A stretch of 26,754 bases of DNA from contig JABHGH010000148.1 in NCBI GenBank assembly GCA_018672145.1, positions 1 to 26,754 on the forward strand, in the 5' to 3' direction. This DNA is from Flavobacteriaceae bacterium (GTDB lineage: Bacteria; Bacteroidota; Bacteroidia; Flavobacteriales; Flavobacteriaceae). The position numbers and the translations under genes were made by a program. The notes beneath the pieces are model-generated. The model searched no databases. It worked only from the letters and a program-made list of their open reading frames with translations, and was not told the DNA's origin. Below are positions 15,145-23,372 of this stretch, one piece after another. Numbering within the stretch: position 1 is the stretch's first letter; the number at the start of each line of letters is the position of its first letter.

Positions 15145-16404
15145 ATGCGATTTCTCTATTCGATAGCTGTTTTTTTTATTCGCGGACTCCTCACTATGAT
15201 ACCCCTTTCAGGAAAGGTCAAGCAGTTCGTGCAAGGCCGAAAACAGATTTGGGACACTATTGCCAATGTTCCAAAAAACAAAAAAGTCATTTGGATGCAC
15301 TGTGCCTCCCTAGGTGAATACGAACAAGGGCTCCCCATTCTGCAAGAGCTCAAAAAAGTCAAATCCGACCACTTTTTTGTGGTTACCTTTTTCTCTTCTT
15401 CTGGGTATCGTGTGCCAAAAACACATCTTATTGCAGACTTGACCACCTATCTGCCATGGGACTCCAAAGCAGATGTCAAACGGTTTATCCAAAAGCTAAA
15501 ACCCTCCATGGTGCTTTTTATTAGATATGAGTTTTGGCCCAACCTCCTTACCATGCTGCATAAAAAAAATATCCCGACTTATCTCATTGCTGGCCTTTTT
15601 CAATCCCAACAACTCTTTTTTAAGCCTTGGGGGCGAAGCTTTCGAAAGCTTCTCAACGGATTTGAACACATTTTTGTGCAAAATGAGTCTTCACGACATC
15701 TTCTGCACAGTATTGGGGTACATCAAACCTCCGTGTCAGGTGACACTCGTTTTGATCGTGTCCAACTGCCTAGCAATTCGATGCCGTTCATGGAACGATT
15801 TTGTCATAACAGACATTGTGTAGTGGCCGGTAGCACCTGGACAGCCGATGAAGAAGTACTTATCGATGTTATCCACAACAGCCCTGACGAATGGTGCTGG
15901 CTGATTGCACCCCACGAAATAAACGAAAACAAAATCGTGTCGCTCATGGAAAAACTCCCCAAAAACTCCCAACGATACAGTACGCATAACGAAAATACCT
16001 TTTCCAATACCAGCGTCCTTGTTCTTGACACAGTTGGACTTCTAGCAGCCACCTATCGTTACAGTGATATTGCTTATGTGGGTGGAGGAATGGGCACTGC
16101 TGGGCTTCATAATATACTCGAACCCGCTGCCGCTGGTGTCCCTATCATCATTGGTAAAAACTACGATAGATTTCCTGAGGCTATCGAACTCATTCAAGCT
16201 GGGGGCGTGAAGCCAATTACAGACTCCAAAATGGCAAATATGATTTTTCAAAAACTCTTTGATAGTCAAAACGAAAGAGAACAAAAAGGAGCCATCAACA
16301 AGATGTATGTCCAACGCAAACAAGGCGCAACAAAAAGGATCCTTCAATTACTCACAAACACCCACCCTAACAACATAGCCGTTTCAAAAAATGTAAAAGG
16401 ATAA
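15145..16404 (+). CDS. waaA: 3-deoxy-D-manno-octulosonic acid (Kdo) transferase
   Basis: WaaA (KdtA) adds Kdo from CMP-Kdo to the lipid A precursor at the cytoplasmic face of the inner membrane. The 419-residue protein has a short N-terminal membrane anchor (about 3-20), the acceptor-site glutamate in CASLGEYEQGLP (E58), the FIRYEFWPN segment, VAGSTWTADEE, and the donor-binding C-terminal part YVGGGMGTAGLHNILEPAAAG followed by GKNYDRFPEA. The start MRFLYSIAVFF fits homologues; the next Met (residue 18) would cut the anchor. It is transcribed divergently from the DegT-type aminotransferase. A 282-nt gap with inverted repeats follows. Confidence 0.95.
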   Translation: MRFLYSIAVFFIRGLLTMIPLSGKVKQFVQGRKQIWDTIANVPKNKKVIWMHCASLGEYEQGLPILQELKKVKSDHFFVVTFFSSSGYRVPKTHLIADLTTYLPWDSKADVKRFIQKLKPSMVLFIRYEFWPNLLTMLHKKNIPTYLIAGLFQSQQLFFKPWGRSFRKLLNGFEHIFVQNESSRHLLHSIGVHQTSVSGDTRFDRVQLPSNSMPFMERFCHNRHCVVAGSTWTADEEVLIDVIHNSPDEWCWLIAPHEINENKIVSLMEKLPKNSQRYSTHNENTFSNTSVLVLDTVGLLAATYRYSDIAYVGGGMGTAGLHNILEPAAAGVPIIIGKNYDRFPEAIELIQAGGVKPITDSKMANMIFQKLFDSQNEREQKGAINKMYVQRKQGATKRILQLLTNTHPNNIAVSKNVKG

Positions 16405-16497
16405 TCCCTGTAAAACATAACTCTCAAATCATATTCTTTTACTGAACCAAAACAAATACTCGTTGTAAATTATCAAGGCGCTACAAAACGATTTTCC

Positions 16498-16634
16498 GAA
16501 CATCAAGTCCTGACTCCTAGCCCATTTGCTTTCGTTTAATCGATAAACAATTGAAACGCTTGATGTTCTTTGAAGTAATAATGACAACTGATAAAAAATG
16601 TCCAAATTGAAAAATTCAGAGCATTTCATGGACA
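16498..16634. repeat. Inverted repeats in the waaA/zinc-peptidase intergenic stretch
   Basis: The 282-nt gap 16405-16686 holds no gene I can support. It contains GAACATCAAG (16498-16507) and CTTGATGTTC (16559-16568), a perfect 10-bp inverted repeat around 51 nt. Inside are GTTTA (16534-16538) and TAAAC (16544-16548). Further on TGTCCA (16599-16604) and TGGACA (16629-16634) pair around a loop. The set could fold as RNA on either strand: a terminator region for the two converging genes, an undescribed small RNA, or the decayed remains of an element. I see no U-tract typical of an intrinsic terminator. Confidence 0.5.
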
Positions 16635-16686
16635 AAGACTTTTCTGTGTTTTAAAAGGCCTCATCCAACGTCAGATTCGTGTCTAG

Positions 16687-17391
16687 CTATCGTCTTTGAT
16701 TTAGTCGAAAGATAAGGTATATAAGTGTTGCTAGCGATCCAATAGCCGCCACCACATAGGTTCGGGCAGCCCATTTTAGGGCATCTTTGGCTGCAGCAAA
16801 CTCTTGTTGACCGACCATATTTTTACGTCTCAACCAAGCCAAAGCTCGGTTACTTGCATCATATTCTACAGGAAGGGTAATAAAGCTAAAGAGAGTTCCC
16901 AGGCCGAACATGGCTACGCCGATACTGGCAATGGTGTAGCTTTGGGTTCCCCCAAACAAGCCCAGACCAGCAATGATGACCCACATCGATAGATTGGAGG
17001 CGACACTGACCATTGGCACCAAAACAGATCGCATTTTGAGCCATTCATACCCTTGGGCATGCTGCACTGCGTGCCCGCATTCGTGTGCGGCAACGGCAGC
17101 GGCGGCAGCGTTGCGTTCGCTATATACGCTCTCACTGAGGTTAACCGTTTTCTTCATTGGATTGTAGTGATCGGTGAGCATTCCTTTTACAGAAACGACT
17201 TTGACATCTCGTATGCCGTGATCGGCAAGCATTTTTTCAGCAATCTCGGCACCCGAAAGACCGTTGCGCAATTGAATTTTTGAATAGGTTTTAAATTTTG
17301 ATTTAAGTCGTTGACTCACGATCATGCTGATCGCAGCAAAAACAATGGCGATGAGATAAAATTCTCCACCAATACCGTAATAATAGCCCAT
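16687..17391 (-). CDS. Membrane zinc metallopeptidase, YugP-like
   Basis: The 234-residue protein belongs to the neutral zinc peptidase family (Zn_peptidase_2, like YugP of Bacillus). It has an N-terminal helix (about 8-26), a cytoplasmic or peripheral catalytic part with the zinc motif HECGH (103-107) in AAAVAAHECGHAVQHAQGY, two or three hydrophobic segments (about 122-172), a candidate third ligand in LPVEYDASNRAL (E176) and a C-terminal helix (about 212-229). The substrate is unknown. It is on the same strand as leuS and SemiSWEET but 172 nt downstream of them, with a possible promoter of its own, so it is probably a separate unit. Confidence 0.9.
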   Translation of the reverse strand: MGYYYGIGGEFYLIAIVFAAISMIVSQRLKSKFKTYSKIQLRNGLSGAEIAEKMLADHGIRDVKVVSVKGMLTDHYNPMKKTVNLSESVYSERNAAAAAVAAHECGHAVQHAQGYEWLKMRSVLVPMVSVASNLSMWVIIAGLGLFGGTQSYTIASIGVAMFGLGTLFSFITLPVEYDASNRALAWLRRKNMVGQQEFAAAKDALKWAARTYVVAAIGSLATLIYLIFRLNQRR

Positions 17392-17403
17392 GTACTTTTT
17401 TTG

Positions 17404-17411
17404 TGAATATA
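17404..17411 (-). promoter_or_regulatory. Weak -7 box for the zinc peptidase
   Basis: TATATTCA on the minus strand matches six of eight positions of TAnnTTTG, 12 nt before the ATG at 17391. A TTG lies 15 nt upstream. The 172-nt gap 17392-17563 holds nothing else I can name. Confidence 0.3.
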
Positions 17412-17563
17412 CTACAAAAATGTTGCCAAGTAAAGCAGACTGTCAAGACGGCATAAAAACAACGGAATGATAAAATTTTACACTGATTCTAAGCAACAGA
17501 GAATTTGGTGGCCTGTAGTCACTGCTACATTTAATTACTTCAAGCACTCCCAAAATTGCTTTT

Positions 17564-17830
17564 TTATTTGGTGCGCTTTCCTTGAATAATAAACACCAAA
17601 ATAGCACCAACTAAGATTGCAGTTACCAAATTGGCCAACATAATTGATAAGCTATCGATACGAATACCGTAAACCAACCACAGGAGTATGCCGATAAACA
17701 TGATGGAATACATCCGCAATGACAAGTCCTTGGTCTGTTTGGTTTTCCAAACTTTGATAACCTGAGGGATAAAGGCAAAAGTCGTGCAGACAGCTGCAAT
17801 CAATCCGATGATTTCATTTTGGTCGATCAT
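17564..17830 (-). CDS. SemiSWEET-type sugar transporter
   Basis: The 88-residue protein is a single three-helix SWEET unit (MtN3/PQ-loop); known SemiSWEETs act as dimers and pass sugars across the inner membrane. Helix 1 carries the PQ motif in FIPQVIKVW (P22, Q23), followed by KTKQTKDLS, then helix 2 with ILLWLVYG (W51) and helix 3 with ANLVTAILVG (N67), ending in a basic tail. The start is the ATG at 17830, which overlaps the leuS TGA as ATGA; the upstream TTG at 17836 would give two extra residues but is less likely. The overlap implies translation coupled to leuS. Confidence 0.88.
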   Translation of the reverse strand: MIDQNEIIGLIAAVCTTFAFIPQVIKVWKTKQTKDLSLRMYSIMFIGILLWLVYGIRIDSLSIMLANLVTAILVGAILVFIIQGKRTK

Positions 17831-20643
17831 CCACAAACGATATTTACGATTTTACTGGGGATGACAATCATTTTTCGAATGGTTTTTCCTTCGAGATATT
17901 GAGCTGTACGCTCGTCGGCTAGGGCTGCTTGTTCAATCTCGTCTTTGGTGGCCTCGGCATCAAGGTCAAGTGTGAAGCGCATTTTACCATTAAAGCTAAT
18001 CGGGTAAGTAATTTGTGTCTCTTTGAGATGCATGGGATCAGCAATGGGATAAGGTTCGTTTGAAAGCGATGAGGTGTGGCCTAATTTTTCCCATAATTCT
18101 TCGCAAATATGAGGTGCAAAGGGTGCTAATAAGACCGTTAAAGGTTTCAAAATAGCTCGATGATTACACTTGGCAGCTGTGAGCTCATTCACACAAATCA
18201 TAAAGGCACTCACTGCGGTATTGAGTGAAAATTGGTCAATATCATGTGTGACTTTTTCAATGGTCGTATGCAGTGATTTAAGCATTCCGGACGATGGTGG
18301 TTCGTCTGAAATTGAAAACTGTTCGTTTTCGTGAAATAGTCTCCAAAACTTATTCAGAAATCCATACACTCCAGAAATACCAGCAGTGTTCCAAGGTTTT
18401 GCCTGTTCGATAGGTCCCAAAAAGAGTTCATACATTCGAAGTGTGTCCGCACCATACTGATCGCAAATATCATCGGGGTTAACAACATTGTATTTGGACT
18501 TGGACATTTTTTCGACTTCTCGCTTGGCGATGAGCTTACCGTCTTCTAGATCAAACTTTGCGTCGGCAAATTCAGGTCGCCAGTTTTTGAGCTCATGATG
18601 TGCCACAACATTGTTAGCGTCCACATAGGTTACATCCACATGAATGGGTTCGACGTCAATGCCGTTGATCAAGCCAGCCGACACATAGGTTTGTGTACCA
18701 GACTTGCGGAAGATAAAAGCACTTTCTCCCAAAATCATTCCTTGGTTGACAAGTTTTTGAGCAAACTCATTGACAGGCACATGACCCAAATCAAAGAGCA
18801 CTTTTTGCCAAAAACGTGAATAGAGTAAGTGGCCCGTGGCGTGTTCACTTCCGCCGACATACAAATCAACCTTACCCCAATATTCGAGCTTGTCACGATC
18901 TGCAAAAGCCTTATTGTTTTTTGCGTCCACATAGCGGTTAAAATACCAAGAGCTACCCGCCCAACCTGGCATAGTATTTAACTCGATGGGGAATATTGTT
19001 TTTTCGTTGATTTTATCGATGGTAACCACCGTTTCATTTGTTTCGTCCCACGCCCAATCTATGGCATTCCCAAGAGGAGGCGATCCCGTTTCGGTGGGCA
19101 AGTATTTTTCTACCGCAGGCAGCTGAAGAGGCAAACAGTGTTCGGAGATCAAATGCGGGATTCCATTTTTGAAATAAACAGGAATAGGCTCGCCCCAATA
19201 TCGCTGTCGGCTAAAAACGGCATCGCGCAAACGATACTGTATTTTGGCCGTTCCACGATCTATTTTTTCAAGATGCTCAACAGCAGCTTGAGTGGCTTCC
19301 GCTACGGTCAGACCATTGAGAAAATCAGAGTTGGCAATGCGTGTTTCTCCTTTTTCAACATGGGCAGCGTTTTCAATTTCGACATCTGCAAAAATGTTTG
19401 TGATGGGAATCGAAAAGTGGGTTGCAAATTCATAATCTCGTTGGTCACCACAGGGAACGGCCATGACAGCACCCGTGCCGTAGCCCGCCAACACGTAGTC
19501 TCCAATCCAAATGGGAACTTTCGCTCCGCTCAATGGGTGAATTGCATAGCTCCCAGTAAAGACACCTGTGATGTTTTTAACATCAGCCATGCGGTCTCTT
19601 TCGGTACGTTTTGCGCTTTGTGAAACATAATCTTGCACAGCGACACGTTGGTCGTCAGTAGTGATGTTCTGGACAAGTGGATGTTCAGGTGCCAAGGTCA
19701 TGAAAGTAACCCCGTAAAGCGTGTCGGGACGAGTGGTAAAAACTTCGATTTCAGCGTCATGTTGAAAAACCGAAAATCGAACTGTCGCTCCAACCGATCG
19801 TCCAATCCAGTTGCGTTGCATTTCTTTGAGTGGTTCAGGCCAATCGATAGTGTTAAGACCATCGAGTAATCGCTCAGCATAGCAGGATATTCGCATGATC
19901 CATTGCGTCATTTTTTTGCGTTCGACAGCAAATCCACCTCGTTCTGAAACACCATTGACAACCTCATCGTTGGCTAATACGGTGCCCAATTGCGGACACC
20001 AGTTCACTTCAGACTCTGCCAAATAGGTCATACGATAGTGCAACAAATAGGTTTGTTGTTCGTCGCTTGTCAAGGCCTTCCACTCGGTTGCTGTGAGAAG
20101 GGGGGTGTCCTCGTCGCAATGTGCATCGAGCTGATCGGTCCCCCACTTATCGAGGTGATCTATGAGTGTCGAAATGGGCTTAGCTCTATCGCTAGTATTG
20201 TCATACCATGCCGCAAAGAGCTGACTAAAAATCCATTGTGTCCAGCGGTAATAATCTGGCTCGGAAGTGCGGAACTCACGATCCCAATCGAAAGAAAACC
20301 CCAATTGATCCAACTGTTCACGATAGCGTTTGATGTTGGTGTCTGTTGTTTGGGCAGGATGTTGACCCGTTTGAATGGCATACTGCTCGGCTGGAAGACC
20401 AAAAGAATCGTATCCCTGCGGATGCAATACATTAAAACCCTTATGTCTTTTATAGCGCGAGACAACATCACTGGCGATGTAGCCAAGTGGATGACCAACG
20501 TGCAAGCCGGCACCCGAAGGATAAGGAAACATATCCAAGACGTAGTATTTGGGTTTATTAGATGGAAATGCTGCGGAAAAGGTGTGGTTTTTTGCCCAAA
20601 AGGACTGCCACTTTTTTTCAATAGATCGAAATGGATATGCCAT
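17827..20643 (-). CDS. leuS: Leucyl-tRNA synthetase
   Basis: LeuS charges tRNA-Leu. The 938-residue enzyme shows the class I HIGH motif as HVGH (48-51) after MFPYPSGAGL, the CP1 editing domain with TTRPDTLYGVTFM and GTGAVMAVPCGDQRDYEFA, the catalytic-core GSEHATGHLLYSRFW, and KMSKS at 712-716 (EKMSKSKYNVVNPDD). It is some 75 residues longer than the E. coli enzyme. Extra sequence is seen around residues 160-215 (SDRAKPISTLIDHLDKWG region) and before KMSKS, which I associate with the Bacteroidota form. It is the first gene of a leuS-SemiSWEET unit and divergent from ftsX. Confidence 0.98.
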   Translation of the reverse strand: MAYPFRSIEKKWQSFWAKNHTFSAAFPSNKPKYYVLDMFPYPSGAGLHVGHPLGYIASDVVSRYKRHKGFNVLHPQGYDSFGLPAEQYAIQTGQHPAQTTDTNIKRYREQLDQLGFSFDWDREFRTSEPDYYRWTQWIFSQLFAAWYDNTSDRAKPISTLIDHLDKWGTDQLDAHCDEDTPLLTATEWKALTSDEQQTYLLHYRMTYLAESEVNWCPQLGTVLANDEVVNGVSERGGFAVERKKMTQWIMRISCYAERLLDGLNTIDWPEPLKEMQRNWIGRSVGATVRFSVFQHDAEIEVFTTRPDTLYGVTFMTLAPEHPLVQNITTDDQRVAVQDYVSQSAKRTERDRMADVKNITGVFTGSYAIHPLSGAKVPIWIGDYVLAGYGTGAVMAVPCGDQRDYEFATHFSIPITNIFADVEIENAAHVEKGETRIANSDFLNGLTVAEATQAAVEHLEKIDRGTAKIQYRLRDAVFSRQRYWGEPIPVYFKNGIPHLISEHCLPLQLPAVEKYLPTETGSPPLGNAIDWAWDETNETVVTIDKINEKTIFPIELNTMPGWAGSSWYFNRYVDAKNNKAFADRDKLEYWGKVDLYVGGSEHATGHLLYSRFWQKVLFDLGHVPVNEFAQKLVNQGMILGESAFIFRKSGTQTYVSAGLINGIDVEPIHVDVTYVDANNVVAHHELKNWRPEFADAKFDLEDGKLIAKREVEKMSKSKYNVVNPDDICDQYGADTLRMYELFLGPIEQAKPWNTAGISGVYGFLNKFWRLFHENEQFSISDEPPSSGMLKSLHTTIEKVTHDIDQFSLNTAVSAFMICVNELTAAKCNHRAILKPLTVLLAPFAPHICEELWEKLGHTSSLSNEPYPIADPMHLKETQITYPISFNGKMRFTLDLDAEATKDEIEQAALADERTAQYLEGKTIRKMIVIPSKIVNIVCG

Positions 20644-20660
20644 TGTTTGTACTTGTGTCG

Positions 20661-20668
20661 CAAAAATA
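20661..20668 (-). promoter_or_regulatory. -7 box for leuS
   Basis: TATTTTTG on the minus strand is an exact TAnnTTTG match 17 nt before the leuS ATG at 20643. A clear -33 TTTG is missing (TTTTC is nearest). Confidence 0.6.
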
Positions 20669-20727
20669 CCATTATTTGTAGAATGAAAAGTGGAAAATCA
20701 ACAATAGGACTGTGAGAAGGTTTTTTG

Positions 20728-20735
20728 TATTTTTA
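20728..20735 (+). promoter_or_regulatory. -7-like box for ftsX
   Basis: TATTTTTA (one mismatch to TAnnTTTG) lies 6 nt before the ATG at 20742. It is inside the longer open frame that begins with GTG at 20712, which argues for the shorter FtsX. Confidence 0.4.
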
Positions 20736-20741
20736 CCCTTT

Positions 20742-21617
20742 ATGCCAAAACCGAGTCATGTTTATCAACGCAGACGGGTGCTTCGCTCCTATATTGGGAT
20801 TGTGTTTAGCATGAGTTTAATTTTGTTTGTGGTTGGCGTTTTAGGACTACTAGTACTCAATACACAACAGCTTGCGCAACATGTAAAAGAACAAGTTGTT
20901 CTCACCGTTTTTCTGCAAGAAGATGCCAAAGACGTCGAGGTAAATCAGTTGGAAACCATGCTCAAGTTGGCGCCATTTACCCGCTCGGTTTCCTATATTT
21001 CCAAAGAGCAAGCCGCACAAGAACACAGTGCCGAAATTGGAGAAGATTTTATGGATTTTCTAGGTTACAATCCCTTACAAGATGCTATTGACTTACGTCT
21101 GAAAGGTGACTATGTGACTACCCTTCGTGTGGACAGCGTCAGCGCGATACTCACCGAAAAACCCTTTGTGAGCGAATTGGTTTTTGACCGTCCACTCATC
21201 AATTTGTTAAATGAAAATATTGAACGTGCGAGCGTGTTGCTGCTGGGCTGTTGCGCATTTTTCTTATTGCTTTCTATTGTCCTCATCAATAATTCTATTA
21301 GGTTATCGATCTACGCAAAACGAATGATTATCAAAACCATGCAATTAGTTGGTGCACGCAAGGGTTTTATACGTGGTCCATTTATACGCACATATTTGTA
21401 TTTGGGGATCATTAGTGCATTTCTCGCCTGCTCAGGTGTTTGGGGTTTACTGCAAACAGGAAAGACATATCTTCCCGACCTCAATCAACTCATGGATACA
21501 CAGACCGTGTTTATGAGTTTTGGTGGCATATTGTTTTTGTCCGTTCTCATCACATCGCTCAGTGCACGAATGGCAACCCAACGCTATTTGAACCTTAAAA
21601 CCGACTATCTTTATTAA
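20742..21617 (+). CDS. ftsX: Cell division protein FtsX (ABC-type permease)
   Basis: FtsX works with the FtsE ATPase at the division site, relaying ATP hydrolysis to periplasmic wall hydrolases. The 291-residue protein has the FtsX layout: a cytoplasmic N-terminus, helix 1 (about 18-40), a periplasmic domain (41-162), then three helices (about 163-183, 215-235, 256-274). The conserved stretch NNSIRLSIYAKR (183-194) followed by IKTMQLVGARKGFIRGPF (197-214) is intact. I chose ATG 20742 over GTG 20712 because homologues have a short N-terminus and a -7 box lies between. ftsE is not adjacent. The DUF3098 gene follows after 2 nt. Confidence 0.94.
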   Translation: MPKPSHVYQRRRVLRSYIGIVFSMSLILFVVGVLGLLVLNTQQLAQHVKEQVVLTVFLQEDAKDVEVNQLETMLKLAPFTRSVSYISKEQAAQEHSAEIGEDFMDFLGYNPLQDAIDLRLKGDYVTTLRVDSVSAILTEKPFVSELVFDRPLINLLNENIERASVLLLGCCAFFLLLSIVLINNSIRLSIYAKRMIIKTMQLVGARKGFIRGPFIRTYLYLGIISAFLACSGVWGLLQTGKTYLPDLNQLMDTQTVFMSFGGILFLSVLITSLSARMATQRYLNLKTDYLY

Positions 21618-21619
21618 AT

Positions 21620-21871
21620 ATGAAAACAAATAAACCAAAAAAAGAATTGATTTTTTCAGCAGTGAATTATAAACTGATGCTCATTGGTTTGATCGTCATC
21701 ATACTCGGATTTATCTTCATGGCAGGAGGCGGTAGCGAAGACCCCGACGTATTTAATCCCGCTATTTTTAATTTTCAACGCATTCGCCTTGCGCCTGCCC
21801 TTGTCCTTGCCGGCTTTGGCATTCAGATCGCTGCCATATTGCGTTCCGCAAAACACAAAACAAAGCCCTGA
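21620..21871 (+). CDS. DUF3098 small membrane protein
   Basis: The 83-residue protein has two predicted helices (about 17-35 and 57-75), a GGGSEDPDVFNPAIFNFQR connection and basic ends. This matches the Bacteroidota family DUF3098, typically found between ftsX and uppP as here. The function is unknown; the constant company of ftsX and uppP suggests a role in the division or wall machinery. It starts 2 nt after ftsX, and its TGA shares the A with the uppP ATG (TGATG). Confidence 0.88.
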   Translation: MKTNKPKKELIFSAVNYKLMLIGLIVIILGFIFMAGGGSEDPDVFNPAIFNFQRIRLAPALVLAGFGIQIAAILRSAKHKTKP

Positions 21872-22668
21872 TGTCAGTCGTAGAAGCTTTACTACTGGGT
21901 ATTATTCAAGGGTTAACCGAATTTCTTCCTGTCTCTTCGAGTGGTCATTTGGAACTGGCTCAAGCCCTTTTTGGGAATCAAAACCTATCGGAGACCAATC
22001 TGCTCTTTACCATCGTTGTTCACGGTGCTACGGCACTGGCGACCATTGTGGTCTTTCGTGCAGATATCTGGTCAATTCTTCGTGGACTATTTGTTTTTAA
22101 AAATAATGCATCCTCCCAATTTGCCTTACGTATTTTACTCTCGATGATCCCTGCCACCTTGGTTGGTTTTTTCCTGGAAGACACGATTAGCAGTTCGTTT
22201 TTTGGTAATACGCTTTTAGTGGGCTTTATGCTTTGGCTCACCGCCGGCTTGCTCTATATCGCTGACCGTCCTATGCAAAACACCAAAAAAGTTTCACTCG
22301 CAAACGCTTGGTGGATAGGAATCGCACAAGCACTTGCCATCCTTCCCGGCATATCACGCAGCGGCGCAACCATCGCATGCAGTTTATTGTTGGGTGTTGA
22401 TCGCGAAAAAGCAGCTCGCTTTTCGTTTTTGATGGTCGTTCCTTTGATTTTTGGGAGTATGGCCAAAAAAATCCTCGACGGTGGACTCGATCAAAATGGA
22501 ATGATGATCGAACGCACTCCCTTTGTTATCGGTTTTTTGGCCGCATTTGTCAGCGGTTATTTCGCCTGTCGTTGGATGATCGCTCTAGTGAAACGGTCCA
22601 AGCTCCGCTACTTTGCCTACTATTGCGCTTTGGTGGGTACAATTGCCTTGCTCACTAACATCCTATGA
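21871..22668 (+). CDS. uppP: Undecaprenyl-diphosphatase
   Basis: UppP (BacA) dephosphorylates undecaprenyl diphosphate to recycle the lipid carrier for peptidoglycan and other envelope glycans; overproduction is known to raise bacitracin tolerance. The 265-residue integral membrane protein has both catalytic motifs: GIIQGLTEFLPVSSSGH (10-26, with E17 and H26) and the PGISRSGATI motif in the second half. Length is typical. The ATG overlaps the DUF3098 stop, and the uppP TGA overlaps the truB ATG as ATGA, so the three are translationally linked. Confidence 0.97.
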   Translation: MSVVEALLLGIIQGLTEFLPVSSSGHLELAQALFGNQNLSETNLLFTIVVHGATALATIVVFRADIWSILRGLFVFKNNASSQFALRILLSMIPATLVGFFLEDTISSSFFGNTLLVGFMLWLTAGLLYIADRPMQNTKKVSLANAWWIGIAQALAILPGISRSGATIACSLLLGVDREKAARFSFLMVVPLIFGSMAKKILDGGLDQNGMMIERTPFVIGFLAAFVSGYFACRWMIALVKRSKLRYFAYYCALVGTIALLTNIL

Positions 22669-23360
22669 CCTATTCTCTTGATGCTTTTCAGAACGGACAA
22701 GTCGTTCTTGTCGACAAACCCATTGGATGGACATCTTTTCAAGTGGTCAACAAAATTCGCTGGCTACTTTGTCGCCAATACGGTATCAAAAAAATCAAAG
22801 TTGGTCACGCTGGCACTCTTGATCCTTTAGCAACTGGGCTGCTGCTTGTTTGCACAGGAAAAATGACAAAACAAATTCAAGATTTTGTTGGTGCAGACAA
22901 AGCCTATACGGGAACAATTTGTTTGGGCGCCACCACCCCGTCATATGATTTGGAAACCACCATTGAACCTCAAAGCAATCCCTCACATCTTCGCAAAGAA
23001 GATTTGATAGCAGCCACAGCAACATTTAGGGGACATATTAAACAAAAACCGCCTCTGTTTTCAGCAATCAAACAAAAAGGCAAACGCCTCTATGAACATG
23101 CTCGTGCCGGAGAACATGTCGACGTTCCAGATCGTGATATCATCATTCATCAGTTTGAGATTACATCTATCGAACTTCCAGATGTGGGGTTCGAAATTCA
23201 ATGTGGTAAAGGGACTTATATTCGCTCCATCGCACATGACTATGGTCAAGTACTCGGTGTTGGTGGTTACCTCAAAAAATTATGTCGCACCGCTATCGGT
23301 ACGCACACCCTTGCACAAGCAATATCTATAGAAACTTTTGAAAAAAATATACAATCATAA
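22665..23360 (+). CDS. truB: tRNA pseudouridine-55 synthase
   Basis: TruB converts U55 of tRNA to pseudouridine. The 231-residue product has the catalytic aspartate D53 in VGHAGTLDPLATGLLLVCTGKMTK (46-69), the preceding DKPIGWTSFQVVNKIR, the KQKPPLFSAIKQKGKRLYEHAR segment and CGKGTYIRSIAHDYG. It is shorter than E. coli TruB (314) because the C-terminal PUA domain is missing, as in other Bacteroidota. It overlaps uppP by 4 nt and tag follows after 12 nt. Confidence 0.96.
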   Translation: MTYSLDAFQNGQVVLVDKPIGWTSFQVVNKIRWLLCRQYGIKKIKVGHAGTLDPLATGLLLVCTGKMTKQIQDFVGADKAYTGTICLGATTPSYDLETTIEPQSNPSHLRKEDLIAATATFRGHIKQKPPLFSAIKQKGKRLYEHARAGEHVDVPDRDIIIHQFEITSIELPDVGFEIQCGKGTYIRSIAHDYGQVLGVGGYLKKLCRTAIGTHTLAQAISIETFEKNIQS

Positions 23361-23372
23361 AAACCCCAAAAC

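Noticed and set aside
16581..16610. MTTDKKCPN frame as the start of a broken zinc-ribbon transposase
   Set aside because: Only nine codons, no downstream homology I can read in any frame, and no terminal inverted repeats of an insertion sequence.
16429..16635. 68-codon minus-strand frame in the intergenic gap
   Set aside because: Composition unlike the neighbours, no recognisable domain, and it covers the inverted repeats; probably chance.
20712..20741. GTG start adding ten residues to FtsX
   Set aside because: A -7-like box lies within it and the next ATG gives the usual FtsX N-terminus.
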